DNA of 44,422 bases. It comes from an uncultured Bacilli bacterium (GTDB lineage Bacteria; Bacillota_I; Bacilli_A; RF39; UBA660). Position numbers and translations under genes: made by a program. This document shows, piece after piece, positions 1-8,348 of the stretch (positions are counted from its first letter, which is position 1; every line of letters begins with the position of its first letter). The notes under the pieces were generated by a model. It had not been told where the DNA came from, searched no databases, and saw nothing but the letters and a program-made list of their open reading frames with translations. Location of the stretch: positions 1 through 44,422 of the forward strand of contig CANQIV010000003.1 of assembly GCA_947624135.1 (NCBI GenBank). The letters run 5' to 3'.

Positions 1-2205
1 GCATTCACCCTAATAGAACTTTTAGCTGTAATAGTAATATTAGCTATAATAGCAGTCATAGCTACCCCAATAATTTTAGGAGTAATAAATGATTCAAAAT
101 ATAAAGCATTTAAATTAAGTCTAAATAATATAGAACACGCATATGAATTATATGCAACACAAAATAATATCGAACCAGGAACAGAAATAGATATAAGTAA
201 ACTACCTCTTGATGCAAAGAATTTAAAAGGAAAAGTATTTTTAAATGAAGAAGGAAAAATAGAACTAAAAGAAGTAACCGATGGAACATATAGTGCGGAA
301 GGAACACTAGATGATTTAAGTATGCTTAAAGGGACAGTAGAAGATTTACTAGCTAATAGATTAGAAATAAACGTAAATGTAATTACTAATGCAAGGAGTC
401 TAGTAGTAACAGTAGAAACAATAGATGGAGTACCAACAAGCTATAGTTATCAAATATTAGAACCCGAAGAATATAAAAAAGAAATAAATAACATAAAAGA
501 AAATACATATACATTTGATAAATTAAAAATAGATACAGAATATAAAATAAAAGTAATAGTAAAAAACAAAGTAGGATTAACAAAAGAGATAACAAAGACA
601 GTAAGAACCGAAAAAATAGATGATATAAAATTAGAATTAAATCCAAAAGATGAATATATAAAAGAAGGAACAGTAACAATAACATATCCAAAACTTGATA
701 ATGTTACATATAAATATAGTTGGGATAGTGGAGAATTTGTAGAAGCAGATGTAAGTATAGATGGAGATAAAGCAACAACAACAATACCAGCAAAAAATGG
801 AACACTTAAAGCAATAATAGTAGATGGAGAAGAAACTTTATTAACAAACTTATTAATAATAAATAATATAGATACTACAGGGCCAACTTTTTCAACAGAA
901 CTAAGTGAAAAAAATGTAACAATAATAGCGACAGATGATAAAAGTGGATTACATGAAACTCCATATAGTTGTGATGGAACATGGCAAAAATCAAATATAT
1001 GTAAGTTCACAACAATAGGAAATCATATAGTAAATGTAAGAGATGCTGTAGGGAATGTTGGAACACAACAAGCAATAAGTATTTCAGAGACACCAGTATT
1101 AGGAAATTTAAAACCAGTAGTGTATAAAGATAATAACTGGGTAGTAGCTGATACCTCTAAAGAGTGGTATAATTATTCAAATCAAGAATGGGCTAACGCA
1201 GTATTATTAAGAACAGGAGTAAGTAAAACAACAGGACAAACAGTAACAGTAACAGGAACTAATCCAGAAGCAATAGCTATGTTTGTATGGATACCAAGAT
1301 ATGAATATAAAATAACAAATTCGGGTTCAAGAGTAATAGATATAAATTTTATATCAAAAAGTACAACATATAAAGATACAAATAGTAATGGATATAGAGT
1401 ACATCCAGCCTTTACATTTGGAACAGAAGAATTATCAGGAATATGGGTAGGAAAATTTGAACCAAGTCATACAACATTATCTGCATCTAGAAATATTAAT
1501 AATTTAGGATGTAGTGATAATAATTGTGAAAGTGCAGATGGACTTAGAATACTACCAAATGTAGAAACTTTAAGATATAATAATGTATCAAATACATTTT
1601 ATGCAATCCAATCAATGGATAATAGATTAAAATTATCTGGAGATTTACACCAAATGAAAAATGGTGAATGGGGAGCAGTAGCATATTTAGCACAAAGTAA
1701 ATATGGAATAAATAAGGAAATTGAAATAAATGATAGTAGTACATATTTAACAGGTGATGGAGATTACATAACAAATGTAAATCAATCAACAACAGGAAAT
1801 ATAACAGGAATATATGATATGAGTGGAGGAGCATGGGAAAGAGTAATGGCTTATTACGAATCAGCATATAACACAACACCAGATTTAAAATTACCATGGG
1901 GTTCAACATCAACAACAAATTATGCAGGTTTTACATCTCAAATTCCTTCAAAATATTACGATAGTTACACAAGTACAACATCAGCGGAAGCATGTGGTGG
2001 AAAAGTATGTTATGGACATTCACTTTCAGAAACAGCAGGATGGTATGGAGATTATAGTTACTTTGTTTCTTCTGCGCTACCTTGGGTCTTTCGTGGAGGT
2101 CACCTTGGCGGCGGTGCTCGTGCAGGGGTGTTCGCGAATGGCAACTACTACGGCGGTCCGGAGAGCTACAATTCGTTCCGCGCTGTGTTGGTACAGACTA
2201 CATAA
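1..2205 (+). CDS. Prepilin-like modular surface protein, 5'-truncated (copy 1)
   Basis: The reading frame is open from base 1, so the start lies upstream; 734 residues are visible. It opens with a type IV pilin N-terminal helix (FTLIELLAVIVILAIIA), which in the family is cleaved by prepilin peptidase and packs into a pilus or anchors in the membrane. A pilin-stalk segment and two Ig/fibronectin-like beta modules follow (about residues 115-210 and 210-360). The C-terminal half (about 370-734) looks like a sulfatase-modifying-factor / C-type-lectin fold, with YDMSGG and a final RGG...AGVF...SFRAVL. The stalk and first module are nearly identical to the genes at 13602, 40996 and 42512; the second module is shared with 42512. 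Those copies have a poly-G switch near the start, so this one probably does too, but its start is outside the window. The 3' end has very different base composition. The ligand is unknown; I infer surface display. Confidence 0.85.
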   Translation, partial: AFTLIELLAVIVILAIIAVIATPIILGVINDSKYKAFKLSLNNIEHAYELYATQNNIEPGTEIDISKLPLDAKNLKGKVFLNEEGKIELKEVTDGTYSAEGTLDDLSMLKGTVEDLLANRLEINVNVITNARSLVVTVETIDGVPTSYSYQILEPEEYKKEINNIKENTYTFDKLKIDTEYKIKVIVKNKVGLTKEITKTVRTEKIDDIKLELNPKDEYIKEGTVTITYPKLDNVTYKYSWDSGEFVEADVSIDGDKATTTIPAKNGTLKAIIVDGEETLLTNLLIINNIDTTGPTFSTELSEKNVTIIATDDKSGLHETPYSCDGTWQKSNICKFTTIGNHIVNVRDAVGNVGTQQAISISETPVLGNLKPVVYKDNNWVVADTSKEWYNYSNQEWANAVLLRTGVSKTTGQTVTVTGTNPEAIAMFVWIPRYEYKITNSGSRVIDINFISKSTTYKDTNSNGYRVHPAFTFGTEELSGIWVGKFEPSHTTLSASRNINNLGCSDNNCESADGLRILPNVETLRYNNVSNTFYAIQSMDNRLKLSGDLHQMKNGEWGAVAYLAQSKYGINKEIEINDSSTYLTGDGDYITNVNQSTTGNITGIYDMSGGAWERVMAYYESAYNTTPDLKLPWGSTSTTNYAGFTSQIPSKYYDSYTSTTSAEACGGKVCYGHSLSETAGWYGDYSYFVSSALPWVFRGGHLGGGARAGVFANGNYYGGPESYNSFRAVLVQTT
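2071..2193 (+). other. Candidate DGR-type variable region
   Basis: The last ~40 codons of copy 1 are strikingly GC-rich: 40 of 60 bases in 2101-2160 by hand count, in a gene that is otherwise strongly AT-rich. Between the conserved RGG and SFRAVL motifs most codons end in C or T (cac ctt ggc ggc ggt ... cgt ... aat ggc aac tac tac ggc ggt). This is what adenine mutagenesis of AAC/AAT codons in a template repeat gives. The position at the C-terminus of a lectin-like domain is classic for diversity-generating retroelements. No reverse transcriptase or template repeat was found in the window, so the assignment is inference. Confidence 0.55.
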
Positions 2206-2226
2206 GCTTGCTTATGTAGTTTTTTT
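2197..2226 (+). terminator. Rho-independent terminator of copy 1, abutting the variable region
   Basis: A perfect 10-bp stem (ACTACATAAG / CTTATGTAGT) with a CTTG loop, followed by a run of T. The stop codon lies within the 5' arm. DGR variable regions are often followed by a similar short hairpin that assists retrohoming, so this element could have two roles. Confidence 0.85.
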
Positions 2227-2251
2227 ACTAAAATATGATTTTTTGTTCGAT

Positions 2252-2280
2252 TTGACAAATACATATAATCGTGCTAGAAT
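2252..2280 (+). promoter_or_regulatory. Sigma-A promoter for the 2312 gene
   Basis: TTGACA at 2252-2257 and TAGAAT at 2275-2280 with a 17-base spacer, about 30 bases before the start codon. Confidence 0.75.
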
Positions 2281-2311
2281 ATGTGTTAAATTTTTGAAGG
2301 GGGAAATTTAT

Positions 2312-4543
2312 ATGAAAGAAATTTTAGAAAAATTAGATCAAGTTATGCAACAATTTTATGATAAAAAGAAAGAAAATGATATATTATTTAATGCTAACAA
2401 AATGGAGGAATCAGTTTTAAAAGAAAGAAAATTATTTTTAAGTCAAAAAAGATCAAATGAAAGAAAAGCGATAAAAAAACAATTAGAGACTATAAAAAAT
2501 AAAAAAATGAGTTTAATATCAGAACAGGTTCCATCAATGGATAATTTTGAAAAGTCTTGTATTACTAGAGGATATAAAAGAGTTTTACTTGATAAAAAAG
2601 AGGAAGAATTAATTTCCAAAATAAATGATATAAATGAAAAAGAACAAGAATTTGAAACATTAAAAACAGAATTAAAAAAGATACAAAATGATAAAAATAG
2701 TATTATGAAACCATTTATGTTGGGTATAACTGAATACGATAGTATGTTAAGTGATTCATTTAACGAAGAATACCTAAATGTTGAAAATAAAATTATTTCT
2801 AAAATAAATTCATTAAAAGAACAATTAGTAGAAAAAGAACAATTAGAACAAGAATTAGAAAATTTAAGATTAAATAAAGATAGTAAAATATCTGAAACAT
2901 CTATAATAGATACATTATATGGACAATTAGATTATGATCAAAACTTAAATTTTAAAGTTAAAGGAATAAAAAATAGAAAATATGGATCACAAAAAAATAA
3001 ATTAGAAGAAAAAACAACAAATGAAGAAATAAGTAAATCATTTATATTAGATAGTATTACAAGATTATATGATAAATTAGAAGAAAAATATGAAAAAAGA
3101 ATAAAAATGCTTCTTAAAAAGACAGATGAAGAAAAACAAATAGAAAAGAAATGTAAAGAAATAGAAAAAAGACCAAATTATGATAAAGTTTATTCAAGGG
3201 AAATGTTCGAATTAAAATATGAATTACAAAAAGTTATCACACCTGAAAAAACAAGAGTAGAAATTTTATTAAAAACAAAAGGAAAAGAAAGACAAAATAT
3301 AATTTCTGAAACTGAAAAAATTAAATTTGAAAAAGTAGAAAAATTAAATGAAATAGAAAAAGAAATTGACTTATTAGCTGAAGAATTTAAATCACTTAAA
3401 AATCAATTAGATGATAATATATGTGTAGTTAATGAAGAATTTAGAACAGCTTTATTAAATAAACTTAACTTTACTAAAGAACAAAGATTAAATATAAAAA
3501 ATGAAATAAGTCAAATTACAGTTGATACAAAAGATTTAGATTTTGAAATATCAAATTTAGAAAATGCTTTAAATATAATTAATAATTATTTGAAGCTCCT
3601 TGAAATTAATGATAATGAAAAGAATGCATATTTCACACAACTTAATGAAATAGAACAAATGGAATATGATAGAAGAGTATTAGAAAAAAGTAAAAAAGTT
3701 GCTGAACAAAAAGAAATAGAAAGATTAACTATGGAACAACAAAGACTTGAAGAACAACAAAAAGAACTTATGTTAAAAATGCAAAAAGAACAAGAAGAAC
3801 GTGAAAGAAAACTTAAAGAGCAACAAGATTTAGAATCATTCTTAAATAATATAAAGAAACAAAGAAAAGAATCTGAAAAGAAATCTAAATATATAGATGA
3901 AATTATGGGAGAGATAGATATAACTAGTGCTGAAAATACAAAAACAAAATTTGAACCATCAAAAGTAGTTATTGAAAAACCAATTCAAATAATTGAGGAA
4001 CCAATTAAAACAGTTGAAGAACCAGTTCGTGTAGTAGAAGAACCAATAGAAGAAATTGAGGAACAACAATTAGAAATATCTGAAGACTCATTAAACCCAG
4101 TATATAATATCGAGCCAACATCAACGATTGATGAAGAACCATCTATCGAAGATAAAGGAGAAGTAATTTCAACTATAGATAATGAAGACTTATCACTAGC
4201 TGATGAACAAAGTAAAGATTTTGAAAATGAATTAAAAGAAATATTTGATATTTCAGAAGAAATAGAACAAATATTTAAAACAAAGAATTATGAATCTGAA
4301 TCAACTATTAAACAAGAAGATTATGTACCAAATGTTATAGAAGATGATGTAATTTTATACGTTAAAAAGAATAAAAAAAATAACAGAACTAATTTAATAA
4401 AAGAAGATTCTAAAAAAAATAAATCTATAAAGGAATTAATTGCTGATTTTGAGGAACCACTTGATTTAGATGAAATTGATTTTAGTTTTGAAGATTATGA
4501 AATAGAAACAAAATCAAAGCAAAAATGTAAAAAGATTAATTAA
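2312..4543 (+). CDS. Large coiled-coil protein with acidic Pro/Glu repeats
   Basis: A protein of 743 residues, not assigned to a known family. The frame is open upstream to 1922, but ATG 2312 follows a GAAGGGGG ribosome-binding site and a promoter, so it is the chosen start. Residues 1 to about 550 are Lys/Glu-rich heptad-like coiled coil; residues 550-595 are Gln/Glu/Arg-rich. Around 550-600 bases before the end there is a run of EEP-type repeats (EEPIKTVEEPVRVVEEP), followed by an acidic tail. No signal peptide or membrane segment is visible. The region around NYDKVYSREMFELKYE and LDDN...NEE recurs in the next gene (NYNNVYLKEMFDFKYE), so the two are paralogues. A structural, cytoskeleton-like or scaffold role is possible but is a guess. 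Confidence 0.8.
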   Translation: MKEILEKLDQVMQQFYDKKKENDILFNANKMEESVLKERKLFLSQKRSNERKAIKKQLETIKNKKMSLISEQVPSMDNFEKSCITRGYKRVLLDKKEEELISKINDINEKEQEFETLKTELKKIQNDKNSIMKPFMLGITEYDSMLSDSFNEEYLNVENKIISKINSLKEQLVEKEQLEQELENLRLNKDSKISETSIIDTLYGQLDYDQNLNFKVKGIKNRKYGSQKNKLEEKTTNEEISKSFILDSITRLYDKLEEKYEKRIKMLLKKTDEEKQIEKKCKEIEKRPNYDKVYSREMFELKYELQKVITPEKTRVEILLKTKGKERQNIISETEKIKFEKVEKLNEIEKEIDLLAEEFKSLKNQLDDNICVVNEEFRTALLNKLNFTKEQRLNIKNEISQITVDTKDLDFEISNLENALNIINNYLKLLEINDNEKNAYFTQLNEIEQMEYDRRVLEKSKKVAEQKEIERLTMEQQRLEEQQKELMLKMQKEQEERERKLKEQQDLESFLNNIKKQRKESEKKSKYIDEIMGEIDITSAENTKTKFEPSKVVIEKPIQIIEEPIKTVEEPVRVVEEPIEEIEEQQLEISEDSLNPVYNIEPTSTIDEEPSIEDKGEVISTIDNEDLSLADEQSKDFENELKEIFDISEEIEQIFKTKNYESESTIKQEDYVPNVIEDDVILYVKKNKKNNRTNLIKEDSKKNKSIKELIADFEEPLDLDEIDFSFEDYEIETKSKQKCKKIN

Positions 4544-4557
4544 ATTAATCTTTTTTT
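4531..4557 (+). terminator. Rho-independent terminator
   Basis: A 10-bp stem (AAAGATTAAT / ATTAATCTTT) with a 3-base loop, ending in seven T. It overlaps the last codons of the coiled-coil gene. Confidence 0.75.
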
Positions 4558-4558
4558 G

Positions 4559-4587
4559 TTGCAAATTCTTGTTAAACATGTTATTAT
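4559..4587 (+). promoter_or_regulatory. Sigma-A promoter for the 4643 gene
   Basis: TTGCAA at 4559-4564 and TATTAT at 4582-4587, 17 bases apart. It lies directly after the preceding terminator and leaves a ~50-base leader before the GGAGG at 4631. Confidence 0.6.
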
Positions 4588-4642
4588 TATAGTAGAGTGT
4601 AGGCGCACTAAAGTAAGTTTTGTATGTATGGGAGGTAATATA

Positions 4643-6034
4643 ATGGAAAATGTAATGGAAAATACATATGAAGTGATAGAAAAAATAATGAATCTCTATT
4701 ATGAAAAAGATAAGGAAAATAAAGAACTTTTCAATAAAAAAGAAAATGATACTATAAGATTAAATAAAGAACTTTCTGAATTTCAAGATAAAAAAATGAA
4801 AAGAATTGATTTTTTAACAAGAAAATTACAAGATTTGGACAAAGAAAAAGAAAGTGCAATAAATAAATATTTTCAATCTGAATTAGAAGCAGGGCAACAA
4901 CAAAGTGTAAATGCAAATGTAAATCAAGATGTAAAAGAACAACAATATCAACAACAAATTGCTCAAATTGATTCAAAATTAAATGAAATTAGTTCTAAAG
5001 AAGAAAAAAGAAATGAATTAATGAAAAAAATAGCAGATTATAAAGCACATAAAAATGATAGATATCAGATTTATTTAAGTTCATGTTCAGTAAATAGACA
5101 AATAAGTCAAGTTGAATTAGAAGCCTTAAAAACAAAATTCATGGCTAAAGATAAAAAAGAATTAATGGACATGCTTGAAAATTTATATAGTTTAACTGAA
5201 GAACTAATGGAAAAAAATGCACTTGAGTCACAATTAAATGCTATAAAATTAGAAAGAAAAAAAGAATTTGGAGAAAATGTTCCTACAGGTTTTGAACTAC
5301 ACAAAGCTGAATATCATGAACAAAAAATAAGAGCAATGTTTGATAAAGAATATGATAACCAAAAGAAATTAATTATGAATGAGTTAGCAGAACTTGAAAA
5401 TGAATCAGATTTTGAAAAGAAATTAAAAGAAGAATTAAATTCTGTAGCTACTATGCCAAATTATAATAATGTTTATTTAAAAGAAATGTTTGATTTTAAA
5501 TATGAAGCAAGAAAAATTTTGGGAAAAGCAAAAACTAAAATAGAGTGTGAATTAGCAGAAAAAAATATGGAAAAGTCAGATATTCTTGATGGAGTATCAT
5601 CAGAGTTAAAGAATAAATATCTAAAAAGAGATGATATTGCAAATGAATTTGTAAATTTACCAAACCAATTAGATGATAATAAAAATCCAATCAATGAAGA
5701 AGAAAGAAATAAATTAAAAAATCAATTAAGTCAAATTCAATTAGAAATTGCAGAAATAGAGAAGATACATGGAGAGGCTGTTTTAGAAGCTAATAAAGTA
5801 TCAAAAGTTATAGATAATTTAAATAAACTTATGGAAATAATAAATAAGAGTTTAAATGCTATTCAACCAAATAGTGGAGAAATAGCTGCATTTACAACAA
5901 TGTTGACTACAGAAGAAGAACAAGAATATAATAGAAGAAAAGATATAAATAAGAAATTTGACATTAGTGAAGACCAATTCTTACTAGATGGAGATAACGT
6001 AACCTTTACTGGAGGCGGAACTGTTAAATTCTAG
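4643..6034 (+). CDS. Coiled-coil protein, paralogue of the 2312 gene
   Basis: A protein of 463 residues of unknown function. ATG 4643 follows GGGAGG and is preferred over the open frame upstream, which has no ribosome-binding site. The sequence is almost entirely Lys/Glu/Asn/Gln-rich coiled coil. It shares with the 2312 product the blocks NY..VY..EMF..KYE and LDDN...NEEERN, in the same order, and a similar start (a short N-terminal helix with Y-KDKENKELFN). It lacks the acidic Pro/Glu tail of its neighbour and ends in a Gly-rich segment (FTGGGTVKF). It has its own promoter and terminator. No export signal was seen, so a cytoplasmic filament or scaffold is possible. Confidence 0.8.
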   Translation: MENVMENTYEVIEKIMNLYYEKDKENKELFNKKENDTIRLNKELSEFQDKKMKRIDFLTRKLQDLDKEKESAINKYFQSELEAGQQQSVNANVNQDVKEQQYQQQIAQIDSKLNEISSKEEKRNELMKKIADYKAHKNDRYQIYLSSCSVNRQISQVELEALKTKFMAKDKKELMDMLENLYSLTEELMEKNALESQLNAIKLERKKEFGENVPTGFELHKAEYHEQKIRAMFDKEYDNQKKLIMNELAELENESDFEKKLKEELNSVATMPNYNNVYLKEMFDFKYEARKILGKAKTKIECELAEKNMEKSDILDGVSSELKNKYLKRDDIANEFVNLPNQLDDNKNPINEEERNKLKNQLSQIQLEIAEIEKIHGEAVLEANKVSKVIDNLNKLMEIINKSLNAIQPNSGEIAAFTTMLTTEEEQEYNRRKDINKKFDISEDQFLLDGDNVTFTGGGTVKF

Positions 6035-6050
6035 GGGAATATAATTTAAA

Positions 6051-6078
6051 TTACTGGTAAAAATGCCAGTAGTTTTTT
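6051..6078 (+). terminator. Rho-independent terminator
   Basis: The stem TACTGG / CCAGTA with an 8-base loop is followed by GTTTTTT, shortly after the 4643 gene. Confidence 0.75.
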
Positions 6079-6114
6079 AAATCTTATTTGTAATAAAAAA
6101 TTAGATAATACTAC

Positions 6115-6143
6115 TTGAAAAGATGTAAAAATAGTGATAAAAT
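6115..6143 (+). promoter_or_regulatory. Sigma-A promoter for the small prepilin operon
   Basis: TTGAAA at 6115-6120 and TAAAAT at 6138-6143 with a 17-base spacer; a GGTGAT ribosome-binding site follows just before ATG 6159. Confidence 0.7.
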
Positions 6144-6158
6144 TAATATGGTGATGAT

Positions 6159-6533
6159 ATGTATAATCGTGGTTTTACATTAGTCGAACTTACTGCAATA
6201 ATAGTTATTTTGGCGATTATATTTTTAATATCTTTTCCTAACTTGTTAAATATATCAAAAAATGATGAGAAAAAATTATATGAATCAATGAAAAATGACT
6301 TATGCAAAGCAGGTGAAACATATATATATTCCAATCTAAATGATTTTGATATACTTGAAGAAGGAAAAAAGATACAAATACCTATAGAAGATTTAATAAA
6401 AAATAATTTAGTCGATAAAAACAAAAAGAATCCAAAAACTAAAAATAATGTAGGCCAAGATGAATTAATATATACTGTACTTACAGATGGAACATTAGAA
6501 TGCGAATATGTTGAATTTAAGAAGGAAGGGTAA
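6159..6533 (+). CDS. Type IV prepilin-like (pseudopilin) protein
   Basis: A protein of 124 residues. It begins MYNRGFTLVELTAIIVILAII, a textbook short class III prepilin leader: the peptidase would cut after Gly5 and expose Phe, with Glu5 of the mature protein conserved and a ~22-residue hydrophobic helix following. The remainder is a short globular domain with several Lys/Asp residues and a single cysteine pair (around residues 48 and 117). It resembles ComGC-like or minor pseudopilins. Unlike the large prepilin-like surface genes in this window, it has the canonical Gly before the cut and no poly-G tract. No pilus ATPase or prepilin peptidase gene is present here. It is the first gene of a likely three-gene operon. 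Confidence 0.8.
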   Translation: MYNRGFTLVELTAIIVILAIIFLISFPNLLNISKNDEKKLYESMKNDLCKAGETYIYSNLNDFDILEEGKKIQIPIEDLIKNNLVDKNKKNPKTKNNVGQDELIYTVLTDGTLECEYVEFKKEG

Positions 6534-6535
6534 TT

Positions 6536-6769
6536 ATGTTGGAAAAAGGTCAAATAATAAAATTAGATGATAATAAAGAGTATATGGTAGTAGACATTAT
6601 AGAACTACACAGTATAAAATATGTTTATTTAGTTACAACTATTAAACCTATAGATATTTTAATAGCTACTGTTAAGTCAGAAAATGGAAACATATCTTTA
6701 GATGAAGTAAAAGATAATAATGAATTAGATTATGTATTAAGTAGTTTTGGACTTAAAAAAGATGAATAA
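6536..6769 (+). CDS. Small protein of unknown function (77 aa)
   Basis: A 77-residue protein starting two bases after the prepilin stop codon, with GGAAGG just upstream, so it is probably translated together with it. The sequence alternates short hydrophobic strands and charged turns (QIIKLDDNKEYMVVDIIEL, YVYLVTTIKPIDILIATV), suggesting a small all-beta barrel followed by a C-terminal helix. No signal peptide, membrane segment or catalytic motif is visible. I do not recognise the family. Confidence 0.65.
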   Translation: MLEKGQIIKLDDNKEYMVVDIIELHSIKYVYLVTTIKPIDILIATVKSENGNISLDEVKDNNELDYVLSSFGLKKDE

Positions 6770-6789
6770 ATAAAAACAGGAGGTATAAT

Positions 6790-8268
6790 ATGGAAGGTGC
6801 TAAAGAAAGAGTAAATCAAATTATAGAATCTTTAAATAATAATCAATATGATTCTGATGAAATAAGAAATATGACAAGAGAATTAATTCAAATACGTGAA
6901 GAATTAATTAATGAAAAAGATTTGCTAAAATATGAAAGATTAAATGCCTTATTAGATTTAAGAGAAAAAGAAGCAAAAGGTGAAGTAGTAGATTACAGCA
7001 ATATTGAAAAAATAGAAACTACAATGAAAGATATAGATTCAATTTTAGATGTTATAAGCGAAAATTTAAAATTAATTGATTCTAAAAAAGATATTATTTT
7101 TTCAAAACCAAAGGATACACAAAATGATAATTTTTCACATGAAGAACCAATAGTTGAACCTGTAGTAGAAGAACCAGTAGAAACTAGACAATTTATAGAA
7201 GAATCACAAATTCCAACGGAAAATAATGAATTAACACTTGAAAATTCTTTAGAATCAGAAAATATTGATTTAAAAGATGCTATAGAACCACCAGTAATAG
7301 AAGAAACTGAAGAAACTATAGGAGAGCCAGTTCTTGATACAAATGTAGTAGAAGAACCAGTAATAGATGAGGTTCAAGTACCAGAAGAACCAATAAGTGA
7401 TGAAATTGAACAACCAGTAATCGATGAGATTCAAGATATAAATGTCGATAAATTTCCAACTTTAACTGACGATGAAATTGAATTTTTAGATAGAAAAGAT
7501 GTAATTATTCCAAGCAAAAAAGATTTTGAGGTTAACATAGATTATAGTAAAAATACTTACGATGAAGACAATGAAACAACTGGAGATAAAATATACGATG
7601 TTAAAGATAATGAAAAAGATGATTTTCTAGATTTTAGTTTACCAATAGAAATAGAAGAAAATGTAGATGAAGTTGAAGATGAGGTCGTAGTAGATAATAT
7701 GGAAAATTTATGTGAACAAATTTATTATGACATTATCTCTAATATGGAAACATTAGAAACAATAAAATTAGACAAAACTGAAAGTGGTAAATTACAATTT
7801 AATAACGATATTGAAAACTATTTTGATGGAGAAATAGATACAACTATAGATTTCGCATACGGTGAATTTATTAAAATTGATGATATAGATGAAGCAATTC
7901 AAAAATATTATAATAAAGATAAAGGTAAAAAATATGTTGTAACTGAACAAAATAAAACATTTAATATATCTGCATCTAAAATAAAGAAAATAAATAAAGT
8001 ATTAAAAACTCGTAGTATAATTGAACTTGTTAAAAATAATAAATTAAGTGAAAGTGATATAAAAAGAGTTTATGGTAAAAATAGAAATTCTAAAAAAGTA
8101 TATAAACTTGGTGAGGTAGATACAAACGCTAAAGCAGGAGTATATATTCAAAAAGAAGAAATGATAGCTGTATTAGATAATGTATTAAAATCTCAAAGTA
8201 AAAAATTAGAATGGTTAAAAAATATTAAAGATAAATTTACAAAGAAAAAACAATTAACTAGACAATAA
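6790..8268 (+). CDS. Acidic coiled-coil protein with EEP repeats
   Basis: A protein of 492 residues, function unknown. ATG 6790 follows a strong AGGAGG site. Residues 1-105 are predicted helical or coiled coil; residues 115-220 are a low-complexity acidic segment with repeated EEPV/EEPI units, like the tail of the 2312 product; residues 220-310 are Asp/Glu-rich. The C-terminal ~180 residues look like a compact basic domain (SGKLQF..., YVVTEQNKTFNISASKIKKINKVLKTRS). No membrane segment or export signal is seen. The shared acidic repeat links it to the coiled-coil genes upstream and suggests one structural system, which is an inference. Confidence 0.75.
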   Translation: MEGAKERVNQIIESLNNNQYDSDEIRNMTRELIQIREELINEKDLLKYERLNALLDLREKEAKGEVVDYSNIEKIETTMKDIDSILDVISENLKLIDSKKDIIFSKPKDTQNDNFSHEEPIVEPVVEEPVETRQFIEESQIPTENNELTLENSLESENIDLKDAIEPPVIEETEETIGEPVLDTNVVEEPVIDEVQVPEEPISDEIEQPVIDEIQDINVDKFPTLTDDEIEFLDRKDVIIPSKKDFEVNIDYSKNTYDEDNETTGDKIYDVKDNEKDDFLDFSLPIEIEENVDEVEDEVVVDNMENLCEQIYYDIISNMETLETIKLDKTESGKLQFNNDIENYFDGEIDTTIDFAYGEFIKIDDIDEAIQKYYNKDKGKKYVVTEQNKTFNISASKIKKINKVLKTRSIIELVKNNKLSESDIKRVYGKNRNSKKVYKLGEVDTNAKAGVYIQKEEMIAVLDNVLKSQSKKLEWLKNIKDKFTKKKQLTRQ

Positions 8269-8293
8269 GGTACTGTAATTAGTACCTTTTTTT
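8269..8293 (+). terminator. Rho-independent terminator
   Basis: The stem GGTACT / AGTACC with a 6-base loop is followed by at least seven T, right after the preceding stop codon. Confidence 0.8.
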
Positions 8294-8303
8294 ATTAAAA
8301 ATA

Positions 8304-8332
8304 TTTTAAATTATATTTATTTTTGATATACT
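8304..8332 (+). promoter_or_regulatory. Extended -10 promoter for polC
   Basis: TGATATACT gives an extended -10 (TATACT at 8327-8332). A weak -35 (TTTTAA at 8304) lies 17 bases upstream. ATG 8349 follows GGTGGT. Confidence 0.5.
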
Positions 8333-8348
8333 ATTATATGGTGGTAGT

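Noticed and set aside
450..1010. Long open frames on the minus strand opposite the surface genes (also at 41383 and 42960)
   Set aside because: They are hydrophobic, low-complexity mirror products of the repetitive AT-rich plus-strand genes, with no ribosome-binding sites.
1922..2311. N-terminal extension of the coiled-coil gene back to 1922
   Set aside because: The extension is in another frame across the end of copy 1, its terminator and a promoter. The GAAGGGGG site supports ATG 2312.
4010..4060. Tandem DNA repeat or CRISPR-like array in the EEP-coding stretch (also 7140-7420)
   Set aside because: The repetition is at the protein level with irregular spacing; the DNA is not a regular repeat and there are no spacers.
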